A stretch of DNA of 64,000 nt from Bacteroides sp. (lineage in GTDB: Bacteria; Bacteroidota; Bacteroidia; Bacteroidales; Bacteroidaceae): assembly GCA_019414665.1 (NCBI GenBank), contig DXLO01000006.1, forward strand, positions 17,015-81,014, written 5' to 3'. A program made the position numbers and the translations under genes. The notes beneath the pieces were generated by a model that was given only the letters and a program-made list of their open reading frames with translations, searched no databases and had not been told where the DNA came from. Of this stretch, positions 1 to 8,683 are shown one piece after another (the stretch's first letter is position 1; each line of letters starts with the position of its first letter).

Positions 1-2665
1 TTAAAATCAGATAAATCATCAAGAAACAGATAGCAAAGATGATAATGGTAGTACCTCCCTGGTCGGTCTCTTCACGGGTAATACCACCAAAGTCGTACCC
101 AAAACCTTTGGGAAGTGCCTGTACGGCAGTTTCCTGAACGGCACGGATGGCATCACCGGTACTATACCCTTCGGCAGGCATTGCATTTACAGCAATAGAA
201 TTGAACATATTGAAACGGCTCAGCGATTCTGCCCCATAACTGCGGGTCAATGTCACAAACTGGCTGAGAGGAGCCATCTCGCCATTAGACATACGCACAA
301 AGATATTATTCAACGAGCTTTCATCCACACGATACTTCGGATCTGCCTGAATCATAACCTTATATACTTTAGAGAAACGATTAAAATTTGAAACATACTG
401 CCCACCATAATAGCCGGACAATGTGCTTAGCACAGCATCCGGAGTGATACCGGCACGCTTACATTTGGACGCATCCACTTCTACCGTCCATTGCGGATAA
501 CGGATATCAAAAGTAGAGTATGCCATCGCGATCTCGGGACGTTGGTTCAGAGCACCCAGATATTGTTGAGTGGTATTGAAGAAAGTGCCCACATCACCAC
601 CTTGTTTATCCTGCATATGGAGTTCCAACGCATTACCCATACCATACCCCGGAATCATACCCGGAGAAATAGCAAATATACTGGCATCCTTGATGTCTGC
701 CGTACGGCCATATACCTGTCCGATTACTGCCTGAACATCATTTTCCTTTCCTTCACGCTCATCCCAAGGTTTCAGTTTCAGAATCAACATACCAAAAGAG
801 TTACCCTGTCCGGCTAGCAGACCATAACCTGCCACACGCTGCACATGCAGCACCTGAGGAATATCCATCATGCGCTTTTCAATACGCATCATTACGTCAT
901 TAGTCGTTTTCAATGAACTACCTGCCGCCGTGCTGACATTCACAAATACAACCCCCTGGTCTTCATCAGGCACCAAACTGGTTTTAGTTGTATTCATCAA
1001 GAAAGCCAATAGTACTACCGAGGCCGCAAGAAGTGTCCATACCATCCATTTGCGTTTGATAAAGAACAATACCCCTTTCTTATATCGTTCAATCATTGCA
1101 TCGAAAGCAGCATTAAACGCTTTACGGAAACGTGCTGCAAAATTGTTTTTTTCCGTTCCATCCTCATTGATATACGGTTTCAAGAACAAAGCACACAGCG
1201 CCGGACTCAAAGTCAGTGCATTGACGGCAGAGATACCTACGGCAACCGCCATAGTCAAACCAAACTGAGTATAGAAAGTACCCGAAGTTCCACTCATAAA
1301 CGAAACCGGAATAAACACAGCCATAAATACCAACGAAGAAGAGATGACCGCATTGCTAATCCCCTTCATCGCATCAATACTAGCCATATAAGAAGAACGA
1401 TATCCCACATCAAAACGCGCCTGCACCGCCTCGACGACAACAATGGCATCATCCACCACCGTACCGATCACCAACACCAAAGCAAACAGGGTAATCAGGT
1501 TGATACTGAATCCTGCTATGGACATAAAAGCAAATGTACCAATCAAGGACACGATGATCCCCACCAACGGAATAATAGTAGAACGGATATCCTGCAAAAA
1601 TACATATACAATTAAGATTACCAAAAAAATGGCCTCGAACAAGGTTTTTATCACTTCATGGATAGATGCATACAAAAAGTCATTGGAGCTCATAACCTGA
1701 ACCATCTCCACCCCTTTGGGCAGATCCTTCCTTGCTTCTTCCAAAAAGGCATCAATATTATTGTTTACTTCTGTCGCATTCGATCCTGCCGTCTGAAAAA
1801 TCATACAGGAAATACCAGGATGACCATTCATAGCCCCATGATAGGCATAGCTTTCCTCGCCCATCTCTATATCGGCAATTTCTTTCAGCTTCAACACTTC
1901 GCCATTATCCGAAGACCGGATCACAATTTCCCCAAACTCTTCCGGAGTAATCAGACGCCCTTTATACTTCATTGTATATTGATAAGTTTCATCAGAGTTT
2001 TCTCCGAATGAACCGGTAGCCGATTCAATATTCTGTTCAGCCAACACTTGGGTCACATCCGATGGAATCAATTTATACTGGGCCATCACGTCAGGCTTCA
2101 TCCAGATACGCATACTATAGTCACCCCCCATAATCATCATATCACCCACACCCTGGATACGAAGAATAGCAGGTTTCAAGTTAATACTGATATAGTTGGA
2201 CAAGAATTTCTCATCATACGAATCATCCGGACTATATAGTGAGAACATCTGCAAAATACTGGTCTGCCGCTTTGAGGTAGTCACACCCACCTGCGTTACT
2301 TCTGCCGGTAACTGTCCGGTTGCCTTCGATACACGGTTCTGCACATTGACCGCTGCCATATCGGGGTCTGTCCCTTGTTTGAAATACACAGTGATATCCA
2401 CAACTCCGGCATTTGAAGCGGTAGAAGTCATATAAGTCATATTTTCCACACCGTTAATCGCTTCCTCCAACGGAGCGATAACACTCTTCTGAAGAGTTTC
2501 CGCACTGGCACCAAAATAAGAGGTACTTACCTGAATGGTAGGCGGAGCAATATCAGGATATTGTTCGACGGGCAAAGTGAACAGCCCGATGATACCCACT
2601 ACCACTATCGAAATAGAAATAACAGCCGACAGGATGGGGCGTTCTATAAAGGTTCTTAAATTCAT
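1..2665 (-). CDS. RND-family multidrug efflux pump, inner-membrane subunit (AcrB/MexB type), partial
   Basis: About 888 codons are visible and the C-terminal part lies beyond the left edge. The product is an HAE1-type proton-driven efflux transporter that forms the inner-membrane trimer of a tripartite pump. The start MNLRTFIERPILSAVISISI gives the first membrane helix. The porter segment NVQNRVSKATGQLP follows. The transmembrane-4 motif VVDDAIVVVEAV carries the paired aspartates used for proton relay in this family. A second helix bundle begins near RKWMVWTLLAASVVLLAFL, and another run of membrane residues sits at the window edge. ATG at 2665 is 8 bp after the adaptor gene stops, so the two are almost certainly co-transcribed. 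The substrate cannot be read from the sequence. Family assignment is very firm. Confidence 0.95.
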   Translation of the reverse strand, partial: MNLRTFIERPILSAVISISIVVVGIIGLFTLPVEQYPDIAPPTIQVSTSYFGASAETLQKSVIAPLEEAINGVENMTYMTSTASNAGVVDITVYFKQGTDPDMAAVNVQNRVSKATGQLPAEVTQVGVTTSKRQTSILQMFSLYSPDDSYDEKFLSNYISINLKPAILRIQGVGDMMIMGGDYSMRIWMKPDVMAQYKLIPSDVTQVLAEQNIESATGSFGENSDETYQYTMKYKGRLITPEEFGEIVIRSSDNGEVLKLKEIADIEMGEESYAYHGAMNGHPGISCMIFQTAGSNATEVNNNIDAFLEEARKDLPKGVEMVQVMSSNDFLYASIHEVIKTLFEAIFLVILIVYVFLQDIRSTIIPLVGIIVSLIGTFAFMSIAGFSINLITLFALVLVIGTVVDDAIVVVEAVQARFDVGYRSSYMASIDAMKGISNAVISSSLVFMAVFIPVSFMSGTSGTFYTQFGLTMAVAVGISAVNALTLSPALCALFLKPYINEDGTEKNNFAARFRKAFNAAFDAMIERYKKGVLFFIKRKWMVWTLLAASVVLLAFLMNTTKTSLVPDEDQGVVFVNVSTAAGSSLKTTNDVMMRIEKRMMDIPQVLHVQRVAGYGLLAGQGNSFGMLILKLKPWDEREGKENDVQAVIGQVYGRTADIKDASIFAISPGMIPGYGMGNALELHMQDKQGGDVGTFFNTTQQYLGALNQRPEIAMAYSTFDIRYPQWTVEVDASKCKRAGITPDAVLSTLSGYYGGQYVSNFNRFSKVYKVMIQADPKYRVDESSLNNIFVRMSNGEMAPLSQFVTLTRSYGAESLSRFNMFNSIAVNAMPAEGYSTGDAIRAVQETAVQALPKGFGYDFGGITREETDQGGTTIIIFAICFLMIYLIL

Positions 2666-2673
2666 AGTCTTTC

Positions 2674-3789
2674 TTAATTCTGTTTTACTTTAATGGGAGT
2701 ACCTTCACGCAGCAAACCTACGCCTTCCGCTACAATGACATCCCCCTCTTTCAATCCATCGTTCACGATATATTCCTGTCCTCCATTTACACGGGTCACA
2801 CTGACAGGAGCTGATTGTGCCTTGCCGTCCACGACTTTATATACGTATGTAATATCCTGAATTTCAAAAGTGGTAGCCTGAGGAATAACCAAACTTCCTT
2901 TCATCGTAACCGGAAGAATCACATTTCCCGATGTTCCGCTATACAGCAACCCATTCTTATTCGGGAATACGGCACGCAGACTTGCGGTACCCGTATTACG
3001 GTCTACCACCCCACTGATGGTTTCAATGCGTCCCTTTTCGCCATACATAGACTTGTCATTCAATTGCAGTTCCACTTCCGGCATATTTTTCAACGCTTCT
3101 GCTTTGGAACCATATTGACGGGTCAGAGCCAACAATTGATTTTCAGTCATCGAAAAGTAGACATACATATCCGAATTATCAGAAACCGTAGTCAACGGTT
3201 GTGGCAAACTGGCACTAACCAATGCACCTACCCGATAAGGCAATGTACCAATCACCCCGTCCGAAGGACTTTTCACTTCTGTATACGAAAGGTCATTGCG
3301 GGCACTCACCTCCTGCGCTTTCGCCTGGGCCAACTGGGCCTTGGCAGTAAGCCATGAGTTTTCTGCCGTCCTCAAATCAAATTCAGAAACTACTTTCTTT
3401 GCAAACAATTCTTTCTTGCTATCGTATGTCAACTGTGCTGTTGCCAGTCCGGCTTTCGCCGATTCCACATTGGCGACAGCTGTTTCCAATGCCGCCTTAT
3501 AAGGCACTTGGTCAATAATAAATAAGACTTGCCCTTTACGCACTGCCTGTCCTTCCTCCACACAAAGCCGGGTAAGGAAACCGGAAACTTGCGGATAAAT
3601 ATCAATATCCTGGCGGCCACGGATCGTAGCCGAATAAGTAGTAGACAAAACTTTGTCCGACGGTGATACCTTTAATACCGCATACTCCGCCTCCATTTGT
3701 GCAACAGGCGCCTGTTTACACGACGCTGTCAAAGCAGCACAACCAACCAATACCATTAGTCGCATCCATTTTTTGTTCAATGTCATCAT
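2674..3789 (-). CDS. RND efflux periplasmic adaptor subunit (membrane fusion lipoprotein)
   Basis: This 371-residue protein links the inner-membrane pump to an outer-membrane channel. The N-terminus is a lipoprotein signal with lipobox LTASC (Cys near residue 24). Next come the barrel-sandwich/lipoyl half-motif (DIDIYPQVSGFLTRLCVEEG), a coiled-coil hairpin (about residues 100-165), the second lipoyl half (SYTEVKSPSDGVIGTLPYRV) and a beta-barrel domain. Length is normal for the AcrA/MexA family. Two consecutive ATG codons (3789 and 3786) could both serve as start. It is the first gene of the pump operon, with a TAnnTTTG -7 box just upstream. No outer-membrane factor gene is visible; it may lie off the left edge. 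Confidence 0.95.
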   Translation of the reverse strand: MMTLNKKWMRLMVLVGCAALTASCKQAPVAQMEAEYAVLKVSPSDKVLSTTYSATIRGRQDIDIYPQVSGFLTRLCVEEGQAVRKGQVLFIIDQVPYKAALETAVANVESAKAGLATAQLTYDSKKELFAKKVVSEFDLRTAENSWLTAKAQLAQAKAQEVSARNDLSYTEVKSPSDGVIGTLPYRVGALVSASLPQPLTTVSDNSDMYVYFSMTENQLLALTRQYGSKAEALKNMPEVELQLNDKSMYGEKGRIETISGVVDRNTGTASLRAVFPNKNGLLYSGTSGNVILPVTMKGSLVIPQATTFEIQDITYVYKVVDGKAQSAPVSVTRVNGGQEYIVNDGLKEGDVIVAEGVGLLREGTPIKVKQN

Positions 3790-3813
3790 ATTCCAATCTT
3801 TTTAAATTCGGGG

Positions 3814-3821
3814 CAAAGGTA
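3814..3821 (-). promoter_or_regulatory. -7 box of the efflux operon promoter
   Basis: Read on the minus strand this is TACCTTTG, matching the Bacteroidetes TAnnTTTG -7 element, about 25 bp upstream of the adaptor start. No convincing -33 TTTG is seen at the usual 19-21 bp spacing, so the promoter may need an activator. The divergent AraC-type gene is the obvious candidate (inference). Confidence 0.6.
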
Positions 3822-3936
3822 GTTGGAATTTCTCATCCCCAAGCGTTCAATTCGTAGCGGCAAATGTTCAAAACAGGAACAAACAACTCATTATATCAAA
3901 AAAAACATTTAAATTCGCGTCAAAATAAGAACAAGA

Positions 3937-4767
3937 ATGGAAATTTTACACACCACTAATGAAGAGCCCTTTGTATCGGGGACCGGCCACTTTGCCGGCT
4001 GGGAGAACCGTTTGATGAAGCTAGAAGACACGGCTATCCTTTTCTGCCGGGAGGGACATGCGCATATCATGATTGATTTGCAGGAGTATGAGCTGGCGCC
4101 TAATACGCAAGTAGTTTTGCTGCCGGACACGATTGTCAATTTCACCAATATCAGCCCCGATTTCACCATCTCATATATCGCTTTCTCGCGCATATTGTTT
4201 CAAGAAGTGACGGCGCGCCTTGACCTTTCCTTCTTCCGTTTCCTCAAAGAGAACCCTTGCGTAACCCTTCCTGAGGAGCGCACGCGGAGCATCAACGGGC
4301 TTGCTTCGGGCATTGAAGACCTTTATCACGACCGGGACAACTGTTTCCGCCAGCAAATCCTGAAGAATTATATCCAGAGTTTCCTGTTGGATATCTACGA
4401 CAAGACTCATCGCCTGTTTCTCATGAAACGTCCCGAAGGTATCAGCCGGCAGGAAGAGCTGTTCAAGCGGTTTATCCAGTTGGTACACAAGCATTGCACC
4501 ACCCAGCGTGAAGTCTCTTTTTATGCCAACAAGTTGTTTATCACTCCCAGATACTTATCTACTGTGATACAGAATGTGACAAACACCACCGCCAAAAGCA
4601 TCATAGACAAGCATGTCATTCTGGAAATCAAAGTGTTATTGAAATCAACGAACTTAAGCGTGCAGGAAATATCCAATCAGCTTTGCTTTCCGGACCAGTC
4701 CTTCTTTGGGCGTTATTTCAAGAAGCATACGGGGCTGTCGCCTTTGCAGTATAGAAACCAGAATTGA
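3937..4767 (+). CDS. AraC-family transcriptional regulator
   Basis: The 276-residue protein has an N-terminal cupin-like sensing half (about residues 1-150, including FCREGHAHIMIDLQEYELAP) and a C-terminal AraC-type double helix-turn-helix (about residues 180-275). The second helix-turn-helix carries the family signature SNQLCFPDQSFFGRYFKKHTGLSPLQY split by the usual spacing. It is divergent from the efflux operon with about 147 bp between starts, which makes that operon its probable target (inference). ATG at 3937 fits the family length. The stop codon TGA runs directly into a 22-bp repeat array. Ligand unknown. Confidence 0.9.
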   Translation: MEILHTTNEEPFVSGTGHFAGWENRLMKLEDTAILFCREGHAHIMIDLQEYELAPNTQVVLLPDTIVNFTNISPDFTISYIAFSRILFQEVTARLDLSFFRFLKENPCVTLPEERTRSINGLASGIEDLYHDRDNCFRQQILKNYIQSFLLDIYDKTHRLFLMKRPEGISRQEELFKRFIQLVHKHCTTQREVSFYANKLFITPRYLSTVIQNVTNTTAKSIIDKHVILEIKVLLKSTNLSVQEISNQLCFPDQSFFGRYFKKHTGLSPLQYRNQN

Positions 4768-4854
4768 CTACTGCATAGTAGTGGGTGCATTACTATGCAG
4801 TAGTTGGGCAACTACTATGCGGTAAATGCTTCATTACCCTATAGTAGAACCCTT
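4767..4854. repeat. Array of four degenerate 22-bp dyad repeats
   Basis: Four contiguous 22-bp units start at 4767, 4789, 4811 and 4833. Their left ends read ACTACTGCATAGTAGT, ATTACTATGCAGTAGT, ACTACTATGCGGTAAA and ATTACCCTATAGTAGA. Each unit is a dyad built on ACTAC/GTAGT. Units 1 and 2 can also pair with each other through a 14-bp stem (4767-4780 with 4791-4804). The array begins inside the AraC-gene stop codon and ends about 28 bp before the aldolase terminator. The constant 22-bp period, about two helical turns, suggests a protein-binding array rather than just a terminator. Confidence 0.75.
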
Positions 4855-4881
4855 CAATATGCGTTTATGACGGATAAAGTA

Positions 4882-4913
4882 AAAGGCTGCCTTCACCTCC
4901 GAAAGCAGCCTTT
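4882..4913 (-). terminator. Hairpin terminator of the aldolase gene
   Basis: AAAGGCTGC at 4882-4890 pairs with GCAGCCTTT at 4905-4913 around a 14-nt loop. Reading on the minus strand, T-rich sequence follows the stem, and the hairpin lies about 25 bp after the aldolase stop. It may also stop transcripts arriving from the AraC side. Confidence 0.75.
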
Positions 4914-4937
4914 ACCTTATTATATAGGATGAATTAA

Positions 4938-5942
4938 TTATTCAGCCAATTTATTGTCTGAACCCAGCACGTTAATAATTTTGTGCTTGTACAGTTTTTC
5001 CATATTGTCACGAGCCGGACCTAAGTACTTACGCGGGTCGAATTCTGCCGGTTTTTCAGCAAAAGTCTGACGGATAGCAGCAGTCATAGCCAAACGAGAG
5101 TCTGAGTCAATGTTGATTTTGCAAACAGCAGACTTGGCAGCCTTGCGCAATTCTTCTTCAGGGATACCGATAGCAGCCTTCAATGCACCACCATACTTGT
5201 TGATTGTTTCAACTTCTTCCTGAGGAACTGATGAAGAACCATGAAGAACGATGGGGAATCCCGGAAGTTTTTCCATTACAGCATCCAATACTTCGAATGC
5301 CAAAGGAGGAGGAACCATACGACCTGTAGCAGGATCAATGTGGCACTGTTCCGGAGTAAATTTGTATGCACCGTGAGAAGTACCGATAGAGATAGCCAAT
5401 GAGTCGCAACCTGTACGAGTAGCAAAATCAATTACTTCTTCAGGGTCAGTATAAGTATGATGATCAGAAGAAACTTCATCTTCCACACCGGCCAATACAC
5501 CCAATTCACCTTCTACAGTTACATCAAACTGATGAGCGTAGTCAACCACCTTCTTAGTCAAAGCTACGTTTTCTTCGTAAGGCAGGTGAGAACCGTCGAT
5601 CATTACAGAAGAGAAACCTGAGTCGATACAGCTCTTGCAAGTTTCGAAAGTATCTCCGTGGTCAAGGTGAAGAACGATTTCAGGTTTTGCACAACCTAAT
5701 TCTTTTGCATATTCTACAGCACCCTGAGCCATGTAACGCAACAAAGTAGCGTTAGCATACTGACGAGCACCTTTTGAAACCTGCAAAATAACCGGAGATT
5801 TTGTTTCTACTGCAGCTTTGATGATAGCCTGCATCTGTTCCATATTGTTGAAGTTGAATGCAGGAATTGCATATCCACCTTTGATAGCCTTAGCAAACAT
5901 ATCTCTAGTGTTTACCAGACCTAAATCTTTGTAATTAACCAT
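4938..5942 (-). CDS. fba: Class II fructose-1,6-bisphosphate aldolase
   Basis: This metal-dependent enzyme of glycolysis and gluconeogenesis cleaves fructose-1,6-bisphosphate to dihydroxyacetone phosphate and glyceraldehyde-3-phosphate. The start chosen is ATG 5942 (MVNYKDLGLVNTRDMF), giving 334 residues. The frame is open for another 32 codons upstream, but these cover the promoter. Class II motifs are present: the zinc-binding HLDHGDTFETCKSCIDSGFSS, then SSVMIDGSHLPYEEN, GELGVLAGVEDEV, IGTSHGAYKF and IVLHGSSSVPQEE, in order. It appears to be a single-gene transcript with its own promoter and terminator. Confidence 0.95.
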   Translation of the reverse strand: MVNYKDLGLVNTRDMFAKAIKGGYAIPAFNFNNMEQMQAIIKAAVETKSPVILQVSKGARQYANATLLRYMAQGAVEYAKELGCAKPEIVLHLDHGDTFETCKSCIDSGFSSVMIDGSHLPYEENVALTKKVVDYAHQFDVTVEGELGVLAGVEDEVSSDHHTYTDPEEVIDFATRTGCDSLAISIGTSHGAYKFTPEQCHIDPATGRMVPPPLAFEVLDAVMEKLPGFPIVLHGSSSVPQEEVETINKYGGALKAAIGIPEEELRKAAKSAVCKINIDSDSRLAMTAAIRQTFAEKPAEFDPRKYLGPARDNMEKLYKHKIINVLGSDNKLAE

Positions 5943-5983
5943 TGTTCTAATATTTATAATTGTTAGTGAATTAAATTCCACTG

Positions 5984-5991
5984 CAAAAGTA
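5984..5991 (-). promoter_or_regulatory. -7 box of the aldolase promoter
   Basis: On the minus strand this reads TACTTTTG, a TAnnTTTG match 42 bp upstream of ATG 5942. It is the reason the longer upstream reading frame was not used. The rest of the 331-bp gap to the L31 gene is AT-rich and holds no gene. Confidence 0.6.
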
Positions 5992-6185
5992 ATCATAAAT
6001 GCGCTAACTATGGCAAGTTCACACCAAAAATATCTCATAAAAAATGATTTTATTAACTATTTTCTTCACTAAAACATACAAACTGATTATATTGTAATGT
6101 CTACCTTACAATACTATAAAAGAAGAAAATAAGGCTTTTAGAAGAAAAAACAGCCCGAAGTTTTTTCTATTTCAAAGAAAAGCAG

Positions 6186-6209
6186 TATCTTTGCGGTCCA
6201 AAATGGACC
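6186..6209 (+). promoter_or_regulatory. rpmE2 promoter -7 box with adjacent dyad at the transcript start
   Basis: TATCTTTG at 6186-6193 is a full TAnnTTTG match. Directly after it, GGTCCA (6195-6200) and TGGACC (6204-6209) form a perfect 6-bp dyad with a 3-nt centre, placed at the expected transcription start. This could be a 5' hairpin or an operator overlapping +1. The leader is about 75 nt and AT-rich. Confidence 0.65.
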
Positions 6210-6273
6210 ATTACACCCAATATTGTTTACCAGACAAGTAAAAAAAATAATAACAATAAAATAATATACAGAA

Positions 6274-6528
6274 ATGAAAAAAGGTATTCATCCTGAAAAC
6301 TATCGTCCCGTAGTATTCAAAGACATGTCAAACGGTGATGTATTTTTGTCACGTTCAACTTGTAGCACAAAAGAAACCATCGAATTCGAAGGTGAAACTT
6401 ATCCGTTGGTAAAACTGGAAATTTCTAATACATCACACCCGTTCTACACTGGTAAATCCAAATTAGTAGATACAGCTGGTCGTGTAGACAAGTTCATGAG
6501 CCGCTACGGCAACCGTATGAAAAAGTAA
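6274..6528 (+). CDS. rpmE2: 50S ribosomal protein L31 type B
   Basis: This 84-residue protein matches the L31 type B family (MKKGIHPENYRPVVFKDMSN at the start, SNTSHPFYTGKSKLVDTAGR in the middle, basic C-terminus RYGNRMKK). It lacks the paired CxxC cysteines of the zinc-binding type A form, so it is the zinc-free paralogue class. In other bacteria type B L31 is often induced on zinc limitation; here the only visible control candidate is the dyad at the promoter start. Single gene with its own promoter and a strong terminator. Confidence 0.95.
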   Translation: MKKGIHPENYRPVVFKDMSNGDVFLSRSTCSTKETIEFEGETYPLVKLEISNTSHPFYTGKSKLVDTAGRVDKFMSRYGNRMKK

Positions 6529-6551
6529 TTTGTAACTTATACATAAGTTCC

Positions 6552-6595
6552 AAAATAAAAGGCTGCAACCCGATAAGTTTGCAGCCTTTTATTTT
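6552..6595 (+). terminator. rpmE2 terminator (bidirectional)
   Basis: A perfect 17-bp stem, 6552-6568 with 6579-6595, closes a 10-nt loop. The stem core is GGCTGCAA/TTGCAGCC and is flanked by A-rich and T-rich arms, so it works in both directions. It can also serve the converging DUF3256 gene. Confidence 0.85.
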
Positions 6596-6612
6596 ATCAT
6601 ACGTATCCACCT

Positions 6613-7260
6613 TTATTTCAAAGATACATCATTATACTTTCCCCCCTTCCATTCATACACTACAGGTTCTTTCCTGATGTATACAACCAATTTTTCCCGT
6701 TCCGTCTTTGCCAGATAATCCGGAGTAGTATAAGTAAAAGAAATAATAGGTTTGTCTTCTGATAAAGTGGCTTTCACCAACTCCATATCCGCCTTCTCTC
6801 TAATCGCGGCATAAGCCTCATCGGTCAGCGTATCCACCGGCAGATAAAAAGCCCCGACGGAGGGAAGCTGAATAAAATCCTCCTTCGCCAGTTGCTGCCA
6901 GTCCGTATTATAAAAACGAACTTCACTATCACAAGCCGGACCGCAAACAGTATTCACTACACAAATCACCTTTACAGAATCATTCAAGGGTAACAGTTTC
7001 ATTTCCATAGAACTACTTCCGGTGGTTTGCAGAAACAAATAATCATCCGTCAGTCTTTTCAGTTCAGATACTTTGCCAAAACGATTTTTCACTTCCGCTT
7101 TCATATTGCTTGCCAGAAAATCCACACAATCCTCACGATTTACCTTTGTCAATAAAGGAGCCACCGAATCGGGCATGGCAATAAAAAGAGTTTTCATATC
7201 CTGAGCGTACAATGAAAGCCCACATAACAGCATACCTATTACAAACAATGTCTTTTTCAT
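6613..7260 (-). CDS. DUF3256-type secreted protein
   Basis: The 215-residue product starts at ATG 7260 (a GTG lies one codon earlier). It has a cleavable signal peptide (MKKTLFVIGMLLCGLSLYAQ) and a mature domain that I recognise as DUF3256, a Bacteroidales-restricted family of unknown function. Two cysteines close together (VNTVCGPACDSEV) may form a disulfide. Residues MKTLFIAMPDSVAPLLTK just after the signal peptide are typical of the family start. It has its own promoter and is probably periplasmic. No functional inference is justified. Confidence 0.8.
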   Translation of the reverse strand: MKKTLFVIGMLLCGLSLYAQDMKTLFIAMPDSVAPLLTKVNREDCVDFLASNMKAEVKNRFGKVSELKRLTDDYLFLQTTGSSSMEMKLLPLNDSVKVICVVNTVCGPACDSEVRFYNTDWQQLAKEDFIQLPSVGAFYLPVDTLTDEAYAAIREKADMELVKATLSEDKPIISFTYTTPDYLAKTEREKLVVYIRKEPVVYEWKGGKYNDVSLK

Positions 7261-7283
7261 CACATTTTCAAATTAAAATCCTC

Positions 7284-7341
7284 CAAAGATACATATTTTG
7301 TCAGCTTATTCCCAACCGCATTATATTTTTTTCTATTTTTG
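7284..7341. promoter_or_regulatory. Divergent promoters for the DUF3256 and paaK genes
   Basis: Minus-strand -7 box TATCTTTG at 7284-7291 serves the DUF3256 gene. Plus-strand -7 box TATTTTTG at 7334-7341 serves the ligase gene, 33 bp before its ATG. Both are TAnnTTTG matches; -33 boxes are not clear. Confidence 0.6.
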
Positions 7342-7373
7342 TCGGACTGATAACCAACTAAACAGGAAATGCT

Positions 7374-8672
7374 ATGTATTTACACAAAGAGTTAGAGACC
7401 CTGACACGACCCGAAATTGAGAAACTACAATTGGAACGACTGCAAAAGACTGTCCGCCATTGCATGAATTCCCCTTTCTATAAACAACGGTTTGCCGAAA
7501 ATCATCTGAGTCCGGAAGATATCCGTTCATTGGATGATTTACAGAAAATCCCGTTTACCACCAAACAAGATCTACGTGACACTTATCCTTTCAGACTGGC
7601 GTCCGTACCTTTGGAAAAAACAGTCCGCCTTCACTCATCCAGTGGAACAACTGGAAATCCCACTGTCATTCTGCATACCCAAAAAGACCTTGACGAATGG
7701 GCTAATGCAGTGGCCCGTTGTCTTTATATGGTAGGATTACGTCCGGGAGATATTTTCCAGAACTCTTCCGGCTATGGAATGTTCACCGGCGGGCTGGGCT
7801 TTCAATATGGTGCTGAAAGGCTGGGAATGCTGACTGTACCTGCCGCTGCCGGAAACACCAAACGCCAGTTGAAATTCATCTCCGATTTCGGAACCACCGC
7901 CTTGCACGCCATTCCCAGTTACGCAGCCCGTATGTACGAGATAATGCAGGAAATGGGGATTGATCCGCGTCGTGACACCAAATTGAGAACATTGATCATA
8001 GGAGCGGAACCTCATTCCGAAGAACAACGCCGCCGCATCGAAGATATGCTGGGTGTAAAAGCCTACAACTCTTTCGGCATGTCCGAAATGTGCGGTCCCG
8101 GTGTGGCTTTTGAATGCCAGGAACAAAACGGATTGCATATATGGGAAGACTATTATATCGTAGAAATCATCGACCCCGACACATTGGAACCTGTGCCCGA
8201 GGGTGAAGTGGGCGAACTGGTACTGACCACCATCAACCGCGAGGCGATGCCGTTATTGAGATACCGTACCCGTGATCTGACCCGCATTCTGCCGGGGGAA
8301 TGCCCCTGCGGCCGCCATCACAAACGTCTGGACAGAATGAAAGGGCGCAGCGACGATATGATTATCCTGAAAGGGGTCAATATCTTCCCCATTCAGATTG
8401 AAACGATTTTATTGCAATTCAAAGAATTGGGCAGTGACTATCTGATCACACTCGAAACCGCCGAATCTAATGACGAAATGACTGTAGAAGTGGAATTGAG
8501 CCAACTGTTCACCGATGACTATGGACGCCTGCAAGCATTGACCCGGGAAATTACCCGCCAACTGAAAGATGAGATATTGGTTACCCCACGTGTGAAACTG
8601 GTACCCAAAGGAGCACTGCCTAAATCGGAAGGTAAAGCAGTCCGTGTGAAAGACTTACGTAAAACCTTTTAA
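7374..8672 (+). CDS. paaK: Phenylacetate-CoA ligase (adenylate-forming)
   Basis: The 432-residue enzyme makes aryl-CoA thioesters from arylacetates with ATP and CoA. It has the AMP-binding loop LHSSSGTTGNPT (about residues 87-98), the adenine-site stretch YNSFGMSEMCGPG, and the hinge and C-terminal lid with RSDDMIILKGVNIFP. Length matches short PaaK proteins. An ACT-domain gene follows 11 bp downstream. In gut anaerobes this pair often accompanies indolepyruvate:ferredoxin oxidoreductase, consistent with interconversion of aryl-CoA and aryl-pyruvate, but iorAB is not here. Substrate could be phenylacetate, indoleacetate or a relative. Confidence 0.9.
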   Translation: MYLHKELETLTRPEIEKLQLERLQKTVRHCMNSPFYKQRFAENHLSPEDIRSLDDLQKIPFTTKQDLRDTYPFRLASVPLEKTVRLHSSSGTTGNPTVILHTQKDLDEWANAVARCLYMVGLRPGDIFQNSSGYGMFTGGLGFQYGAERLGMLTVPAAAGNTKRQLKFISDFGTTALHAIPSYAARMYEIMQEMGIDPRRDTKLRTLIIGAEPHSEEQRRRIEDMLGVKAYNSFGMSEMCGPGVAFECQEQNGLHIWEDYYIVEIIDPDTLEPVPEGEVGELVLTTINREAMPLLRYRTRDLTRILPGECPCGRHHKRLDRMKGRSDDMIILKGVNIFPIQIETILLQFKELGSDYLITLETAESNDEMTVEVELSQLFTDDYGRLQALTREITRQLKDEILVTPRVKLVPKGALPKSEGKAVRVKDLRKTF

Positions 8673-8683
8673 AAAATAAGTTT

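Noticed and set aside
4767..4854. Possible CRISPR array
   Set aside because: The 22-bp units are contiguous with no spacers, degenerate, only four copies, and no cas genes are present.
5943..6038. N-terminal 32-codon extension of the aldolase
   Set aside because: It includes the -7 promoter box at 5984-5991 and is not part of the family. ATG 5942 gives the standard start.
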